44,459 nucleotides of DNA from Halalkalicoccus jeotgali B3 (GCF_000196895.1 NC_014301.1:1-44459), one strand, 5' to 3'. Numbered from the stretch's first letter, positions 24,321 through 33,985 are shown. Numbers and translations are program-made. Notes: a model not told the origin generated them from the sequence alone.

Positions 24321-24635
24321 CTAACTCCAGTCGTGGGTATCAATCCCCTCATAGTGTTTTAATCGCGTGTCGATGATGTAGGGCTCCCACTCACATTCAT
24401 AGTACAGCACATCAGCGAGCTCGCCGAAATGGCTGTTATCGAGTCCAATACGATCCCCGTAGTTGTTGATGTAGTTCTCGCTTCGTAATTCATCGACGCA
24501 CTCTCGCGCCTTGGGATATTCCTGGTTATCCAGTGGTGAAAGTCGTAAGAGTTCATCTACCCCGATCGGAGTCCCCCACCGGTGTTTGGCAATCATCGTA
24601 GACAGAAGGCTGCATTTCACAGTCGGCTTTCGCAT
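24321..24635 (-). CDS. Winged-helix regulator (MRKPTVK family)
   Basis: A 104-aa protein starting MRKPTVKCSLLSTMIAKHRW, with VDELLRLSPLDNQEYPKA, a recognition helix ARECVDELRSENYI, then acidic strands and GELADVLYYECEWEP. This small family recurs in haloarchaeal genomes and plasmids, often near mobile DNA; function unknown. An ATG 33 bases upstream is possible, but the family start fits 24635. It ends 2 bases from the coupling-protein stop (convergent) and is divergent from the other winged-helix gene at 24738, sharing a 100-bp control region. Confidence 0.65.
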   Translation of the reverse strand: MRKPTVKCSLLSTMIAKHRWGTPIGVDELLRLSPLDNQEYPKARECVDELRSENYINNYGDRIGLDNSHFGELADVLYYECEWEPYIIDTRLKHYEGIDTHDWS

Positions 24636-24673
24636 GGATGTCCACCTACACATCTCTTTCACAGCCATTTAAC

Positions 24674-24707
24674 GTTAACGGGAATTAACATAGATGGGAA
24701 CAGTTAA
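24674..24707. promoter_or_regulatory. GTTAA/TTAAC repeats between divergent winged-helix genes
   Basis: GTTAAC at 24674-24679, TTAAC at 24685-24689 and GTTAA at 24703-24707 lie in the shared promoter region, a likely operator for one or both regulators. Confidence 0.35.
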
Positions 24708-24737
24708 GAACATCCATGTATACCAGTAAAGCAGAGG

Positions 24738-25082
24738 ATGTCCAAAACACAGTATGAAGAGCCAAACGGTGATTCCAAGAAGGAACTCCGATTCAATCAC
24801 CCCAGCGGATGGCTTTATCTGACGCAGCATGAAAGCGTTCCAGTGCTCATCGACGCATTGCTTGATCTCCCGCCACACCGGGAGTTCAATCAGAAAGAGT
24901 TCGCCGATCACGCGGGGGTCACGCGGCAGACCGTCGCGAACTATCTCCCACTGCTCCTTGAAGTGGAAATTATCGAGGAGGTTTCGAACACTAGCCCCAC
25001 TCGATACCAGTTGGCCGATAGTGCCGTAGTCGAAGAACTCTTCGCTTTGAATGGTGCGCTCAACAATGTTGAGCCGCGATAG
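24738..25082 (+). CDS. Winged-helix transcription regulator
   Basis: A 114-aa protein. NQKEFADHAGVTRQTVANYL is a clear helix-turn-helix, followed by the wing EVEIIEEVSNTSPTRYQL. It lacks an effector domain. It is divergent from the winged-helix gene ending at 24635. Inverted-repeat copy 2 lies 19 bases after its stop, which could serve as its transcript end or mark a module border. Confidence 0.7.
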   Translation: MSKTQYEEPNGDSKKELRFNHPSGWLYLTQHESVPVLIDALLDLPPHREFNQKEFADHAGVTRQTVANYLPLLLEVEIIEEVSNTSPTRYQLADSAVVEELFALNGALNNVEPR

Positions 25083-25100
25083 CTTCGGCTTCTTTTCTTG

Positions 25101-25147
25101 CCTTGTGCAACACTCGCCTTTGTGAGAAAGGATGATGTTGCACAAGG
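25101..25147. repeat. Inverted-repeat element, copy 2 of 3
   Basis: Perfect 12-bp arms CCTTGTGCAACA (25101-25112) and TGTTGCACAAGG (25136-25147). The interior stem is CCTTT/AAAGG, where copy 1 has CCTTC/GAAGG, so the inner pairing is kept with a compensating change. No gene is seen between this element and 25398. Confidence 0.9.
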
Positions 25148-25397
25148 TTTGGGCCATTATCGAAAGCCTTCGATAAACAGACTCCGTTTCCTATGCTCGT
25201 CAGTGTGTGTAAATCACGCCGATTGAGCTCGTCGGCCCGCCGATCACGCCGCCCACCGGGACGATACTGAGGACTATCGTCATTAATCGGTTCTCAAGTG
25301 AGGCCAGAAACAGTACGTTTTGAGACCGATGTGTAAAATGGAGCGACCTCGAGACCGCTGATTGACTACCCGATCTCGATTTCTAGCATGAGAAGGA

Positions 25398-25844
25398 CTA
25401 CTCGTCTTTACGGTCGACAGGGACGCCAGTGAGCTTCCATTTCCACCGCCGAAGAATATTTGCCTCATCAAGCAGCCGCTGTCGGCGTTCCTGATACTGT
25501 GTGAGTTCACGCTGTTCCTCAACATATTCGACAAGCTCGGTATTCTCCTCGCGTTGCTCAAGGATGAGCCGCTTCTCATTGTGGATCCGTTCGTTTTCCG
25601 TTTCTAGATCCGTGATCCGTTCCTCGTAGTCACGAATTTGCTCTTCGTAGTCGCGGATCTTCTCTTCGTAGTCAGTGATCTGGCGTTCGTAGTCAGCACG
25701 TAGTCGATCATGTAGTCGGTCGTCTTCATGGCGCTCACGAATAATTTCACGAATGTACTCAGATCGTGACAATCCTCTCTCATCGGCTTCATCTGCGAGA
25801 GTATCGAGTGTACTCTCTGAGAGCCGGAGTGTAGTCGGATTCAT
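25398..25844 (-). CDS. RHH protein with repeated coiled coil
   Basis: A 148-aa protein. The N-terminus NPTTLRLSESTLDTLADEA then SRSEYIREIIRER is a CopG/RHH domain. Residues about 50-115 are a coiled coil containing near-identical 7-residue units (YEEKIRD, YEEQIRD, YEERITD), a heptad repeat that can expand by slippage. GTG at 25850 is an alternative start. Three GTAGTC motifs in helical phase lie over and before the start, suggesting autoregulation. It could be a partition or mobilisation accessory protein; it stands alone beside the insertion sequence. Confidence 0.65.
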   Translation of the reverse strand: MNPTTLRLSESTLDTLADEADERGLSRSEYIREIIRERHEDDRLHDRLRADYERQITDYEEKIRDYEEQIRDYEERITDLETENERIHNEKRLILEQREENTELVEYVEEQRELTQYQERRQRLLDEANILRRWKWKLTGVPVDRKDE

Positions 25845-25868
25845 TACCACCGTAGTCAGACCGTAGTC
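25831..25868. promoter_or_regulatory. Three phased GTAGTC motifs at the RHH gene start
   Basis: GTAGTC at 25831, 25852 and 25863, spaced 21 and 11 bp, about two and one helical turns. The last two are within CCGTAGTC. They overlap the start codon, the usual place for an RHH autorepressor site. Confidence 0.4.
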
Positions 25869-26003
25869 GCTTAGTAACTAGTCAGCCACGCGTCTGACAA
25901 TTGAGGGTCTATTGTCACTGGGCGTGCTCACGTGGGGGAAGTGGTGGCTTGTAGAGATGGCCAACGACACATTCTTCGCGTCCTTTTAAGGCTACAAATG
26001 AGA

Positions 26004-27984
26004 CTGGAAATACTGGGAGCTGGTGAGTCCACAATCGGCGCGAACACAGAACAGGATCGACTTAGCGAGTGACTATCACTTGAACTACTGACAGATACCG
26101 TGAAAATGAGCGGAAATGGACAGAGCAGCCGCTATCGAATCGGAGAACCCGGAGTGAGAAAAGTGTTACCCGAACTCCCGGAGAAAGTCGCCTAACGCCC
26201 GCACGAACGTCTTCGCCGTAATCACTGGCGGCGACCGAATCGGCTTATCGAGCGCGACCTTGATCAGATAGTCTGTGAGCCGCCACAGGTTATAGATCAG
26301 CGTCGACAGCGCGAAGTTACACAACCGAAGCCGGTAGTCCGTCGACGACGTCTTCGGCAGAAAGTCCTTGATTGACTTGTACTGGTTTTCGATGTCCCAC
26401 CGCCGACTGTAGCCGTTCACCACGCTCGCAATCTCCTCCGGCTCAACGTGGTCCTGGTTCGTCACGAACACCGCATACTTCCCGTCAGCATCATCGCTCG
26501 TACTCGGCGTGTAGAGGAACTCCGCCTTGTGATGGACGTCGCCATCAATTCCGAACGGGACGTCGTGCTTGACAGCTGCGTCCGCCGTCGGATGCTTCTG
26601 AATGTCCTGAATTGCTGCCAAGTCATCCTCGTACGTCGGTACTGGAGAGAGATACGTGAGCCCACGCTCGTCGACATCTGCGTACACGCGATTGGCGTAG
26701 AACCCACGGTCGAACATCACCATGTCCAGGTCGACGAACTGCTCCGCTCGGTCGAGCAATCGACTCACCAGGTCAGCTTTCGAGTACGACGGCGAACAGT
26801 CGCGCTCCCACGTAGAGTCTTCTTTGACCGGTTCAATACCGAGGACGATTGGTGCGTGATCCCCCACTAGCGTGATCGTCGCGTACTTGTAGCCGCGTTC
26901 GTACTCGCCGTCCTTTTTGTAGCCACTCACCATCTTCGGGTAGTCCGGCTTCGCAACTCCCGCTTCTTTGTCTTCCCACGGCCAGACGTGGAACTGCTCG
27001 TGGGTGATGTCGATGGCTGCAACGGTCTCCCGTGAGTCGAAGGGATCGTCGCCACGAATTGAGTTGATGATGTTCTCCGTGGCGGCGTTGAATGCCGTCA
27101 TAACCGCGTCTCGAATCTGGTCGATCTCGGGCATCGAATCATCATCCTCGAAATCCTCGAACGTGAGCTGGTCGTCCGAGTCTTCGGGTGTCGCGATTTT
27201 CTTGATTGCCCGCAGGAACGTTGAGTCGTCGCAGGTGAGGTCGTCGTCAGTGAGCCAGCCGTACTCGGCTTCCGAATGAGCACTCCCGTTGTTCGCACAA
27301 ATACTCGCGAACATATCCAGCATTACCTCGTCGGAGTACGTCTTGTGGGCTGCTCGGTGCGTGTCGAATTCGGGGATAACGTGTTTGCGAGCGAGCGTCA
27401 GCGTCTTCTGGGCTTTCTCCTTCTTGTACTCGCTCGTGCTCTGTGACACCTCTTCCTCGGTTTCAGTTGGGACGGACGGCACAAGAGCTTCTGTGACGAC
27501 ATCATTGTCGAGCGCAACTTGCCGGACGCCAGCTACAGTCCGGTTGAGGACTTCTTGGGTGTCCTCGCTGAATTGTGCGTGCGTGTACGAGAGTTGCTGT
27601 TGGGTCGGCGTCTTCTTGAGGTCAGTAATATCGAAGTGGAAGCTCTTGACGAGGGTTGGCTTCCGACCGAGCTGTTGCGCTAATTCATTCTGTGAAATCC
27701 CGCGAATTCCTTTGAACAGGAGCGTGCGAAACATTTCGTCGGTCTCGAAGTCGACGCGGTTCTGGTCGCGGGCATCCTCGAGATCGTCAACTGGGATCGA
27801 AAGCTGGCAAATGACATCCCAGAGGTGGTCTTCACGCTCACAGAGCGTCTCCGCGTGAACGACGATTGACTGGGCGACCGCCGACGGGTCACTCGTCATT
27901 ATCTCGCCTCCAAGCCGCGCTACTGCACTGGTGGCGTGACGCTAGCCAGATTGTGGAGTGATTCAGCGGTAGTGTGGTTCCGCT
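26004..27984. mobile_element. Insertion sequence of about 2.0 kb
   Basis: A single transposase gene flanked by imperfect inverted ends. The left end near 26004-26039 contains TCCACAATC preceded by GCTG, and the right end near 27945-27984 contains the complement GATTGTGGA followed by CAGC, with partial similarity extending to ggaa/ttcc. Exact termini and target duplication could not be fixed. It has inserted between the RHH gene and the potassium island without an obviously broken gene. Confidence 0.55.
26166..27899 (-). CDS. DDE transposase of a haloarchaeal IS
   Basis: A 577-aa transposase. AAIDITHEQFHVW holds a first catalytic Asp (about residue 296). VMFDRGFYANRVY holds the second (about 395). 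YSRRWDIENQYKSIKDFLP is the Y-x2-R-x3-E block with the Glu (about 511). This Y-R-E signature belongs to IS4-type DDE enzymes. The N-terminal 200 residues are helical and include a helix-turn-helix-like GISQNELAQQLGRKPTLV. The length is greater than ISH3-type enzymes; ISH10-like is possible but I am not sure. Intact, so probably active. Confidence 0.85.
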   Translation of the reverse strand: MTSDPSAVAQSIVVHAETLCEREDHLWDVICQLSIPVDDLEDARDQNRVDFETDEMFRTLLFKGIRGISQNELAQQLGRKPTLVKSFHFDITDLKKTPTQQQLSYTHAQFSEDTQEVLNRTVAGVRQVALDNDVVTEALVPSVPTETEEEVSQSTSEYKKEKAQKTLTLARKHVIPEFDTHRAAHKTYSDEVMLDMFASICANNGSAHSEAEYGWLTDDDLTCDDSTFLRAIKKIATPEDSDDQLTFEDFEDDDSMPEIDQIRDAVMTAFNAATENIINSIRGDDPFDSRETVAAIDITHEQFHVWPWEDKEAGVAKPDYPKMVSGYKKDGEYERGYKYATITLVGDHAPIVLGIEPVKEDSTWERDCSPSYSKADLVSRLLDRAEQFVDLDMVMFDRGFYANRVYADVDERGLTYLSPVPTYEDDLAAIQDIQKHPTADAAVKHDVPFGIDGDVHHKAEFLYTPSTSDDADGKYAVFVTNQDHVEPEEIASVVNGYSRRWDIENQYKSIKDFLPKTSSTDYRLRLCNFALSTLIYNLWRLTDYLIKVALDKPIRSPPVITAKTFVRALGDFLREFG

Positions 27985-28196
27985 GGGATGGCGAATATCG
28001 GTATAGAATAGAGTAAAGTTAGAGTCAGTCATCAGCGTTGGTTGTCTGCCTGAGGCTTGTTACTGCGGATGTATGAAGGGGTATGCGTGCTGTAGTTGGA
28101 GAATTGGTTGTGGCTGAAATACGGTATAGTCCAAAAATCGGTATGGGTTATCTATTGGTTGGATTTATAGTGCGTGGTGGCGAATGCGTGGATACG

Positions 28197-28733
28197 ATGG
28201 GATTAGACGACCTAGAGGGTTTTCTCCGGCAGAAGGGCGCACCGGAACTCGTCACGGAGATCGGGACGGGAACAGCGACGTTTAACGCACTCGTCGACGC
28301 GGTTGCGGTGAGTTCCTCGACGGTGTCTTCACGGTTATCCGAGGGTGTTGAACGTGATATTTTTACTGTAAGCCATAGGCCGACTGAGCATGGGACAGAA
28401 AAGCGGTATGAGCTGACGCTGCTTGGACGGCGGATCTATGATTGGGCAGAAAAGACGGAGTTCGAGCGGCAGGTTCGAGAACTGCGTCGGCTGCGTCACG
28501 AGCGTGATACGTCGTTCGAGCAGCTGATCGGGAAGCTCAACCGAGATATGGAGATCCGCAAGATGGTCGCGGATTCAGACCCCCTGGAAGGCAAGGATGT
28601 TGACCTACCAGAGGACGCATCGCTCGTACCGAAAGCTCCGTCAGAGGAAGAGCTTCGTGAAGCCAAATTCGAACGCATGGAAGAATCACTCGAGCCAATT
28701 GCTGACGATCAAGCCGAGGGAAGTAGTGAGTGA
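28197..28733 (+). CDS. Winged-helix regulator beside the Trk island
   Basis: A 178-aa protein. TATFNALVDAVAVSSSTVSSRL is a helix-turn-helix, followed by the wing FTVSHRPTEHGTEKRYELT and a helix-rich dimerisation region with coiled-coil character (FERQVRELRRLRHERD), then an acidic tail. This resembles HxlR/MarR-type haloarchaeal regulators. The start at 28197 is chosen because TATA-like tttatag (28164-28170) sits 27 bases upstream; the frame opens earlier at 28083. It converges on the last trkH gene and may regulate the island or be linked to the IS. Confidence 0.65.
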   Translation: MGLDDLEGFLRQKGAPELVTEIGTGTATFNALVDAVAVSSSTVSSRLSEGVERDIFTVSHRPTEHGTEKRYELTLLGRRIYDWAEKTEFERQVRELRRLRHERDTSFEQLIGKLNRDMEIRKMVADSDPLEGKDVDLPEDASLVPKAPSEEELREAKFERMEESLEPIADDQAEGSSE

Positions 28734-28838
28734 AGACGAACTCCTGAACGCTAAGTACAGGTGAATGAAGTAGCACTCAATAATGGAGGTGTTGCCTGCC
28801 AAGTGCATTATTTCCCAAATTCATTCAGTTGCTCCGTC

Positions 28839-30395
28839 TCACCGGTACAGATTGAGTCGCTGGAAAATCGAGCCAAGCAGTACCGCAACTGGAATGATTT
28901 CGAGCCGCCCGACCCACATGTTGATTATCAACATCGCCTTGGCAGTGTCGGGCATTGTCGGGCCTGTAATCCCGGAGTCTAGACCGACGTTACTCTGTGC
29001 ACTCATCACGTCGAAGATAACGTACTCCAGCGGATGACCCGGTGACAGCACGCGCAAGAGCACGGCAACACCGATTATGAGGAACAAGATCCAGAGGATG
29101 AACACGACCGTCGCTTCGGTGTACTCGCGCTGAGCCTGCTCTTCGCTGAGCCGTCGGTCACCGATCTTGAGATACCGGATTGCGCTCGACGGTTCGAAGA
29201 CATCTCGTATCTGCCAGGCCGTCCCCTTGAACAGCGTAACCATCCGGATGATTTTGAGCCCACTGGTCGTCGATCCAGCCGCTCCACCGGTGAGCATTCC
29301 GAGACACATGAAGAGTGTTGCACCAGTATCCCATACTCGATCGGTCCCACCGCCGATCGTCTCGGTACCGAACCCGGTATTCGAGACCGCCGAAACGAAC
29401 TGGAAGACGCTCGCTCGGAACGTATGTTCGAGCGTGTCGTACTGGCCGTTCGCATACAGGATCGCCGCCAGCGCGAGTGAGCCGGCCGTGAACCAGATGA
29501 ACACCCATCGTGTTTGCAGGTCAGCGTAGAAGTTCCGCAATTCACCCTTGAAGATCAGGTAGTGGATCGGGAATGCGATACTACCAGCAAACATGACGGG
29601 CACAACAGCGTACTCGATCAGCGGGCTGTCGTAGTGCCCGATTGAAGCACCGTGGACAGAGAATCCCCCGGTCGCAATCCCCGTCATGCCGTGGTTAATC
29701 GCGTCCCACAACGGCATTCCGACCAGCAAAAACAGGATGATCGACCCGATCGTGAGTCCGACGAAGATTTTCCAGATTTCCTGGACCGTCGTCACGATAC
29801 TTGGGTGGATCTTCTCCGAGCGGGCTTCACTTTCGTAGAGTGTGTACGAGCCACTGCTTCCGCCACCGCGGTGGAGAATCGCTACGGTGAGAACGATCAC
29901 GCCGACGCCGCCGACCCATTCGATGAACGACCGCCACCAGTGGATCGACCGCGGCAGCTTGTCTTCGACAGCGGCCATCGTCAGTCCGGTCCCGGTGAAT
30001 CCACTCATACTTTCGAAGACCGCGTCCAGCGGATTGAGGAAGATGACCGTCGTGTCGTCCATCGGCGGCGTGTTCATCCAGACGGGAAACGGGTCGATCT
30101 GGATCGTCCAGGCGACGAGTAAGAACGGTAGTCCACCGAGAAAACCGATCACAGCCCATGCAGTGGCCGCGGTAACCATCGCGTCGCGTTTCTCCGGCGG
30201 GTCAGCATCCCGGTACCACCGGACGAGTCCAGTTCCGAATCCGCCCAAGGTGACCGCAGTGACAGCAAACGCAGGCGTCGCGTAGAACTCACCATTAACG
30301 ACTGCCACGATGATCGAAACCGCCGACATCAGGGCAACGGCCTGTACAATGCGACCGGTGTCGTGTCCGACAGCCCTCGTATTTACGTTCAGCAT
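28839..30395 (-). CDS. trkH: TrkH-type potassium transporter subunit (distal copy)
   Basis: A 518-aa polytopic membrane protein of the Trk/Ktr family. The four channel-like pore loops are visible: SGFTGTGLT, TGIATGGFS, SNTGFGTET and SNVGLDSG, each with a key Gly. About eight to ten transmembrane helices surround them. It ends WVGRLEIIPVAVLL, a family hallmark. TrkH takes up K+ with a TrkA gating ring. It is the last gene of the minus-strand operon, 31 bases after the tandem Usp gene. In salt-in haloarchaea K+ uptake balances external salt, so extra copies are useful cargo. Confidence 0.92.
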   Translation of the reverse strand: MLNVNTRAVGHDTGRIVQAVALMSAVSIIVAVVNGEFYATPAFAVTAVTLGGFGTGLVRWYRDADPPEKRDAMVTAATAWAVIGFLGGLPFLLVAWTIQIDPFPVWMNTPPMDDTTVIFLNPLDAVFESMSGFTGTGLTMAAVEDKLPRSIHWWRSFIEWVGGVGVIVLTVAILHRGGGSSGSYTLYESEARSEKIHPSIVTTVQEIWKIFVGLTIGSIILFLLVGMPLWDAINHGMTGIATGGFSVHGASIGHYDSPLIEYAVVPVMFAGSIAFPIHYLIFKGELRNFYADLQTRWVFIWFTAGSLALAAILYANGQYDTLEHTFRASVFQFVSAVSNTGFGTETIGGGTDRVWDTGATLFMCLGMLTGGAAGSTTSGLKIIRMVTLFKGTAWQIRDVFEPSSAIRYLKIGDRRLSEEQAQREYTEATVVFILWILFLIIGVAVLLRVLSPGHPLEYVIFDVMSAQSNVGLDSGITGPTMPDTAKAMLIINMWVGRLEIIPVAVLLGSIFQRLNLYR

Positions 30396-30426
30396 GAAAG
30401 TCGTTTAGTTAATCAAATACCCGCTC

Positions 30427-31569
30427 TCAGTTTTTATCGTTATCATCATCCTCTATAGCTTCGATGCCTCGTTTCCAACGGTAGTACAGCGAACGCGCAG
30501 TTCGGTCACTGTCACGTGACATAAGAACGGTCGCCTCATTAAGCTCTGAAACGGTTTCTTGTACCGATTCATAGACGATCTTCTTCAACCGAGATTTCTG
30601 TTCCGGAGCCCCGATCGATACAAAATCGTGGTCCTTCGCTTGCTGCACGATAACATCGGCTGTATCAGAAGCTGTTTTCAGTTCCGTTTCGGTCGTCACA
30701 TCGGAACCGAGGACGTAGTCGGCGAACTTCAGCAGGTCTTCACCTTCACCTGTCGCTTCTGCAGATGCATCAGGTGAGATAACGTGAAGAACGGTAACTG
30801 ATGCATTAGCATGGCGTGCTACTGCGCGCGCTGCTTCTGCAGCAAGAGCAGCGTGTGGTCCTGCCCCAACAGGTAACAGTATTGAATCTATTGTCTCTGC
30901 CTCAGATTCGGCGAGAGAGGCGACAGTGTGTCCTTCGATATCCGGAACGTATAGCGTATTCTCTCCACTTTTAACGCCCATGTTTTCGACGAACACGTCA
31001 CACTCGGCCTCAGCCAAGATCGTATCGACCGTGCTCCGATTGAGTAACCAGCCCTCGTCAAGTCCGGTCCCACGTAGCAACAAGACAGCCGTCTCGTTCC
31101 CGCCGTTGACGACGCTGAGGATTCCGCTCGTGATGTCCGATACAGCACGAACGCTTGCAGTAACCGAAACGCCCGGATCAAGTTCTTGCGCCACGTCGGC
31201 CATCTCAGCTAACTGTGTTTGCCGGTCCTCGATGGCCTCAACCACCTTCGGTTTATCAGATGCCGCCGGGTCTTCTGATTGAACGTACTCTCGAACGGGT
31301 TCGAGTGCAGACTCGTCCTGAACAGCCTCCATCCCGACCAAGAGTACCCGGCCGTCGTTGTCCGCCGCGAGCGCAACCGCTGTTCGGAGAAACCGCCGGA
31401 CGTTGATCCCCGTGTACGTATCGAGCAGCGTCCCGGTGACTGGAACAACGACGAGATAATCGGGTGTCTGAATCCGCGGGCCACTGCGGAGATACGAGTT
31501 ATCATCCGAGTCGGACGTGTCGCGTGGAACGGTGATTCGAACGTCTGGAGGCTCAGAGTCGTCTGACAT
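30427..31569 (-). CDS. Tandem-UspA universal stress protein
   Basis: A 380-aa soluble protein with two Usp-like domains. The first (about 37-205) begins DYLVVVPVTGTLLD. The second (about 230-355) begins DSILLPVGAGPHAALAAEAA, with VTVLHVISPDASAEATGEGE and DFVSIGAPEQKSR. Usp domains bind ATP or other nucleotides and in halophiles are known to associate with K+ transport: a UspA protein (TeaD) modulates an osmolyte transporter. It lies 2 bases after trkA and 31 bases before trkH on the same strand, so it likely tunes this transporter. Confidence 0.8.
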   Translation of the reverse strand: MSDDSEPPDVRITVPRDTSDSDDNSYLRSGPRIQTPDYLVVVPVTGTLLDTYTGINVRRFLRTAVALAADNDGRVLLVGMEAVQDESALEPVREYVQSEDPAASDKPKVVEAIEDRQTQLAEMADVAQELDPGVSVTASVRAVSDITSGILSVVNGGNETAVLLLRGTGLDEGWLLNRSTVDTILAEAECDVFVENMGVKSGENTLYVPDIEGHTVASLAESEAETIDSILLPVGAGPHAALAAEAARAVARHANASVTVLHVISPDASAEATGEGEDLLKFADYVLGSDVTTETELKTASDTADVIVQQAKDHDFVSIGAPEQKSRLKKIVYESVQETVSELNEATVLMSRDSDRTARSLYYRWKRGIEAIEDDDNDKN

Positions 31570-31571
31570 GG

Positions 31572-32237
31572 CTAGGTCCTCGTGAAGATGTCTGTTATCT
31601 GTCTGTCTGCACCGTTCCCGGCGAAAATCGTCACGACATCGCCCGGCTCGATCTCAGTCTCGCCCTTTGGGATGTGTAGTTCATCGTCTCGAACGATAGC
31701 GACGATAATCGTCTCCTCTGGCAACAGATCTTCCCTGTCAGCGTCGATCAGGCTGAGACCCGCGATCGGAGCGCCATCTTCGACCGTGGCCTCGAAGATT
31801 TCGGCTTCACCGGCGATCGGCATGAAGTCCTGAATCGCAGGGTGTTGGACGGCCCGATAGAGGTACTGACCGTTGAGTTGGTGCGGGCTTTCGACGATGT
31901 TCACACCGAGGTCCTCGAATAATTCCATGTGGGCAGGGTCGTTGATCGAACTCACGAGCGTCTCGACCTCGTACTGCTTCCCGAACATGGTAACCATGAG
32001 GTTCACCGAATCGCTCTCCGTCGTCGAGATGAGCGCATCCGCTTCCTCGACACCGGCTTCGAGCATGATGTCTTTCGACGCTGCATCCGCATTGATGACC
32101 ATACAGTCGTAGGTTGCACTCACCTCCTCTGCGATCTCCGTGTCGCGTTCGATGACGACCACCTCGTGGTCGTCTTGGGTTGCGAGGTCGATGACTGTGC
32201 GTCCGGTACGGCCTGCGCCGATGATGATTACGTACAT
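31572..32237 (-). CDS. trkA: TrkA gating subunit (distal copy)
   Basis: A 221-aa protein. MYVIIIGAGRTGRTVIDLA is the Rossmann GxGxxG of the RCK_N domain, with VVVIERD ending strand 2 (acidic residue for NAD ribose). A TrkA-C/RCK_C domain follows (about 137-221), with PKGETEIEPGDVVTIFAG. TrkA rings bind NAD(H)/ATP and gate TrkH from the cytoplasm. It sits between the two trkH genes and is immediately followed by the Usp gene. Confidence 0.92.
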   Translation of the reverse strand: MYVIIIGAGRTGRTVIDLATQDDHEVVVIERDTEIAEEVSATYDCMVINADAASKDIMLEAGVEEADALISTTESDSVNLMVTMFGKQYEVETLVSSINDPAHMELFEDLGVNIVESPHQLNGQYLYRAVQHPAIQDFMPIAGEAEIFEATVEDGAPIAGLSLIDADREDLLPEETIIVAIVRDDELHIPKGETEIEPGDVVTIFAGNGADRQITDIFTRT

Positions 32238-32359
32238 TGGTGGGTGGATCGGGACGGTGGTAGTCGGTTAGCGATGCAATCGAATGGGAACGACGCGGGA
32301 TGGTGGGCCGGGGACGTCGAGTATGGGATTCGTGGATTTCGTCTGGTGAATCATACTGG

Positions 32360-33985
32360 TCACCTCCTGAAGAGACTAGTAATCAGGACGAGTACGGGGA
32401 TTATTTCGAGCCGTCCCATCCACATCTGGATGATGAACAGTATCTCCGCGATGACCGGCATACCTGGACCGGTAATCCCTGACGACAGTCCGACAGTCCC
32501 CTGTGCGGTCGCTACCTCGAAGATCGCGTCCGCGAGCGTGAACTCCGATGGGAGGACAGCCAACAGCACGAACAGTGACAGTGCCAGCACGATGAGGTAG
32601 GCAGCCGCCATCGTCCCCGCGGCGCGAATTTCGTCGTTGGCCTCATCGGCCTTGAATATCCGCTGTCCGATCCGCAGGTCGTCGATGGCATGGTCGGGGA
32701 GAAACACCCGTGAGACCTCCCAACTGATCCCGCGAGCGACGATGTAGCCACGCAGGATCTTGATCCCCCCGACCGTCGCTCCTGCAGACCCGCCGAGCAA
32801 CATCGCCCCAAAGACGATGAACATGACCGCGCCGTTGTTCCAGTCGCCGATCGCAGACGTCTGCCAGCCGGTGGTTGTCTGCGCACTGATGAACTGGAAG
32901 AGCCCCTCGCGGAACGCCTGACTGGTCGCCACCCTGCCGACGTACCCAAGCGGGTCGCCGTTGTACGGGACGCCGACCCACCGTGCGAGAAACGCCGTCA
33001 GACCGACCACACCGACGATGAACAGGCCGAACAGCGCTCTGACCTGCGGATCACGCGTGAACTCCCGGATGTCACGCTCGGAGGCCGCAGCGTAGTATAC
33101 CGGGATCGAGATCGCTCCGGTGATCATCGCGGGGATATGGACGATATCCATCGCATAGGAGTTGTAGCCCGCGATGGAGTTGTCGAGCGTGCTGAACCCG
33201 CCGGTGGACTGGCCGGTCATCGCGTGGTTGAGCGCGTCGAAGATCGTCTGTTCGATACCGTAGCCGGGAAGGACAATGAACGTCGCTACAGCGAGGTAGA
33301 CGGCCACCAATGCGGTGATACCGACGTATATCTTCCAGATCGCACGCGCAGTGCCCGCGATACTCGGTCGTAGCTTCTCGCTCCGCCCTTCCGACTGGTA
33401 AAGCGAGATGCCTGCGATCCCGTGTGGTTGTCGAAGAATCGCAAGCGAGAGTACGATCATCCCCGCGCCACCGACCCACTGCATCTGTGAGCGATACCAG
33501 AGGAATCCGTGGCCTACTGACGGTTCGTGGACGCTCATCGTCAGGCCCGTGGTCGTGTACCCGCTCATACTCTCGAAGAACGCATGGAGTGGGTTCTGGA
33601 AGTTGAGAAGGCTCGATTGATAGCTCGCCCCCGCCGGCACGAAGGATTCGAGCACGGCCGATGGTGTGATGTACGCCGCGATGACAAACGGGATGGCACC
33701 GAACGCAGCCGTAGCGAGCCACCCGAGTGCCGCGACGATCATCGCGTGGTGGCGTTGCGGCTCGGGGGCGTCTTCACAGAGCTTGTACATGGCCCCACCA
33801 GCGATCGCAGTGACTCCTGCAGCAATCAGGAAAGCTAACGCACTGTACCACTCCTGGTACAGCAGCGAGACAATTAGCGGGACTAGCATCAATCCACCGA
33901 TGAGGACTTGCAGGGCACCGATGTCTCTGATCACGGTCTTCGAAGCAGTCACGAAACCAGGGCGGCCTACAGGTGAGTTAGACAT
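32360..33985 (-). CDS. trkH: TrkH-type potassium transporter subunit (proximal copy)
   Basis: A 541-aa Trk transporter with pore loops SGYTTTGLT, TGQSTGGFS, SAQTTTGWQ and AQGTVGLSSG and the C-terminal WMGRLEIIPVLVL. It is clearly diverged from the 28839 copy, especially in the third filter (TTGW for NTGF), so the two may differ in affinity or ion preference. A strong Shine-Dalgarno (aaaggagg) lies about 10 bases before the ATG, so it is a leadered internal operon gene. It follows the proximal trkA by 27 bases. The 122 bases after it, before the next trkA, could hold a second promoter. Confidence 0.92.
   Translation of the reverse strand: MSNSPVGRPGFVTASKTVIRDIGALQVLIGGLMLVPLIVSLLYQEWYSALAFLIAAGVTAIAGGAMYKLCEDAPEPQRHHAMIVAALGWLATAAFGAIPFVIAAYITPSAVLESFVPAGASYQSSLLNFQNPLHAFFESMSGYTTTGLTMSVHEPSVGHGFLWYRSQMQWVGGAGMIVLSLAILRQPHGIAGISLYQSEGRSEKLRPSIAGTARAIWKIYVGITALVAVYLAVATFIVLPGYGIEQTIFDALNHAMTGQSTGGFSTLDNSIAGYNSYAMDIVHIPAMITGAISIPVYYAAASERDIREFTRDPQVRALFGLFIVGVVGLTAFLARWVGVPYNGDPLGYVGRVATSQAFREGLFQFISAQTTTGWQTSAIGDWNNGAVMFIVFGAMLLGGSAGATVGGIKILRGYIVARGISWEVSRVFLPDHAIDDLRIGQRIFKADEANDEIRAAGTMAAAYLIVLALSLFVLLAVLPSEFTLADAIFEVATAQGTVGLSSGITGPGMPVIAEILFIIQMWMGRLEIIPVLVLITSLFRR

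Noticed and set aside
26004..27984. Composite transposon carrying the Trk island
   Set aside because: Only one IS copy is present; there is no second copy on the far side of the island.
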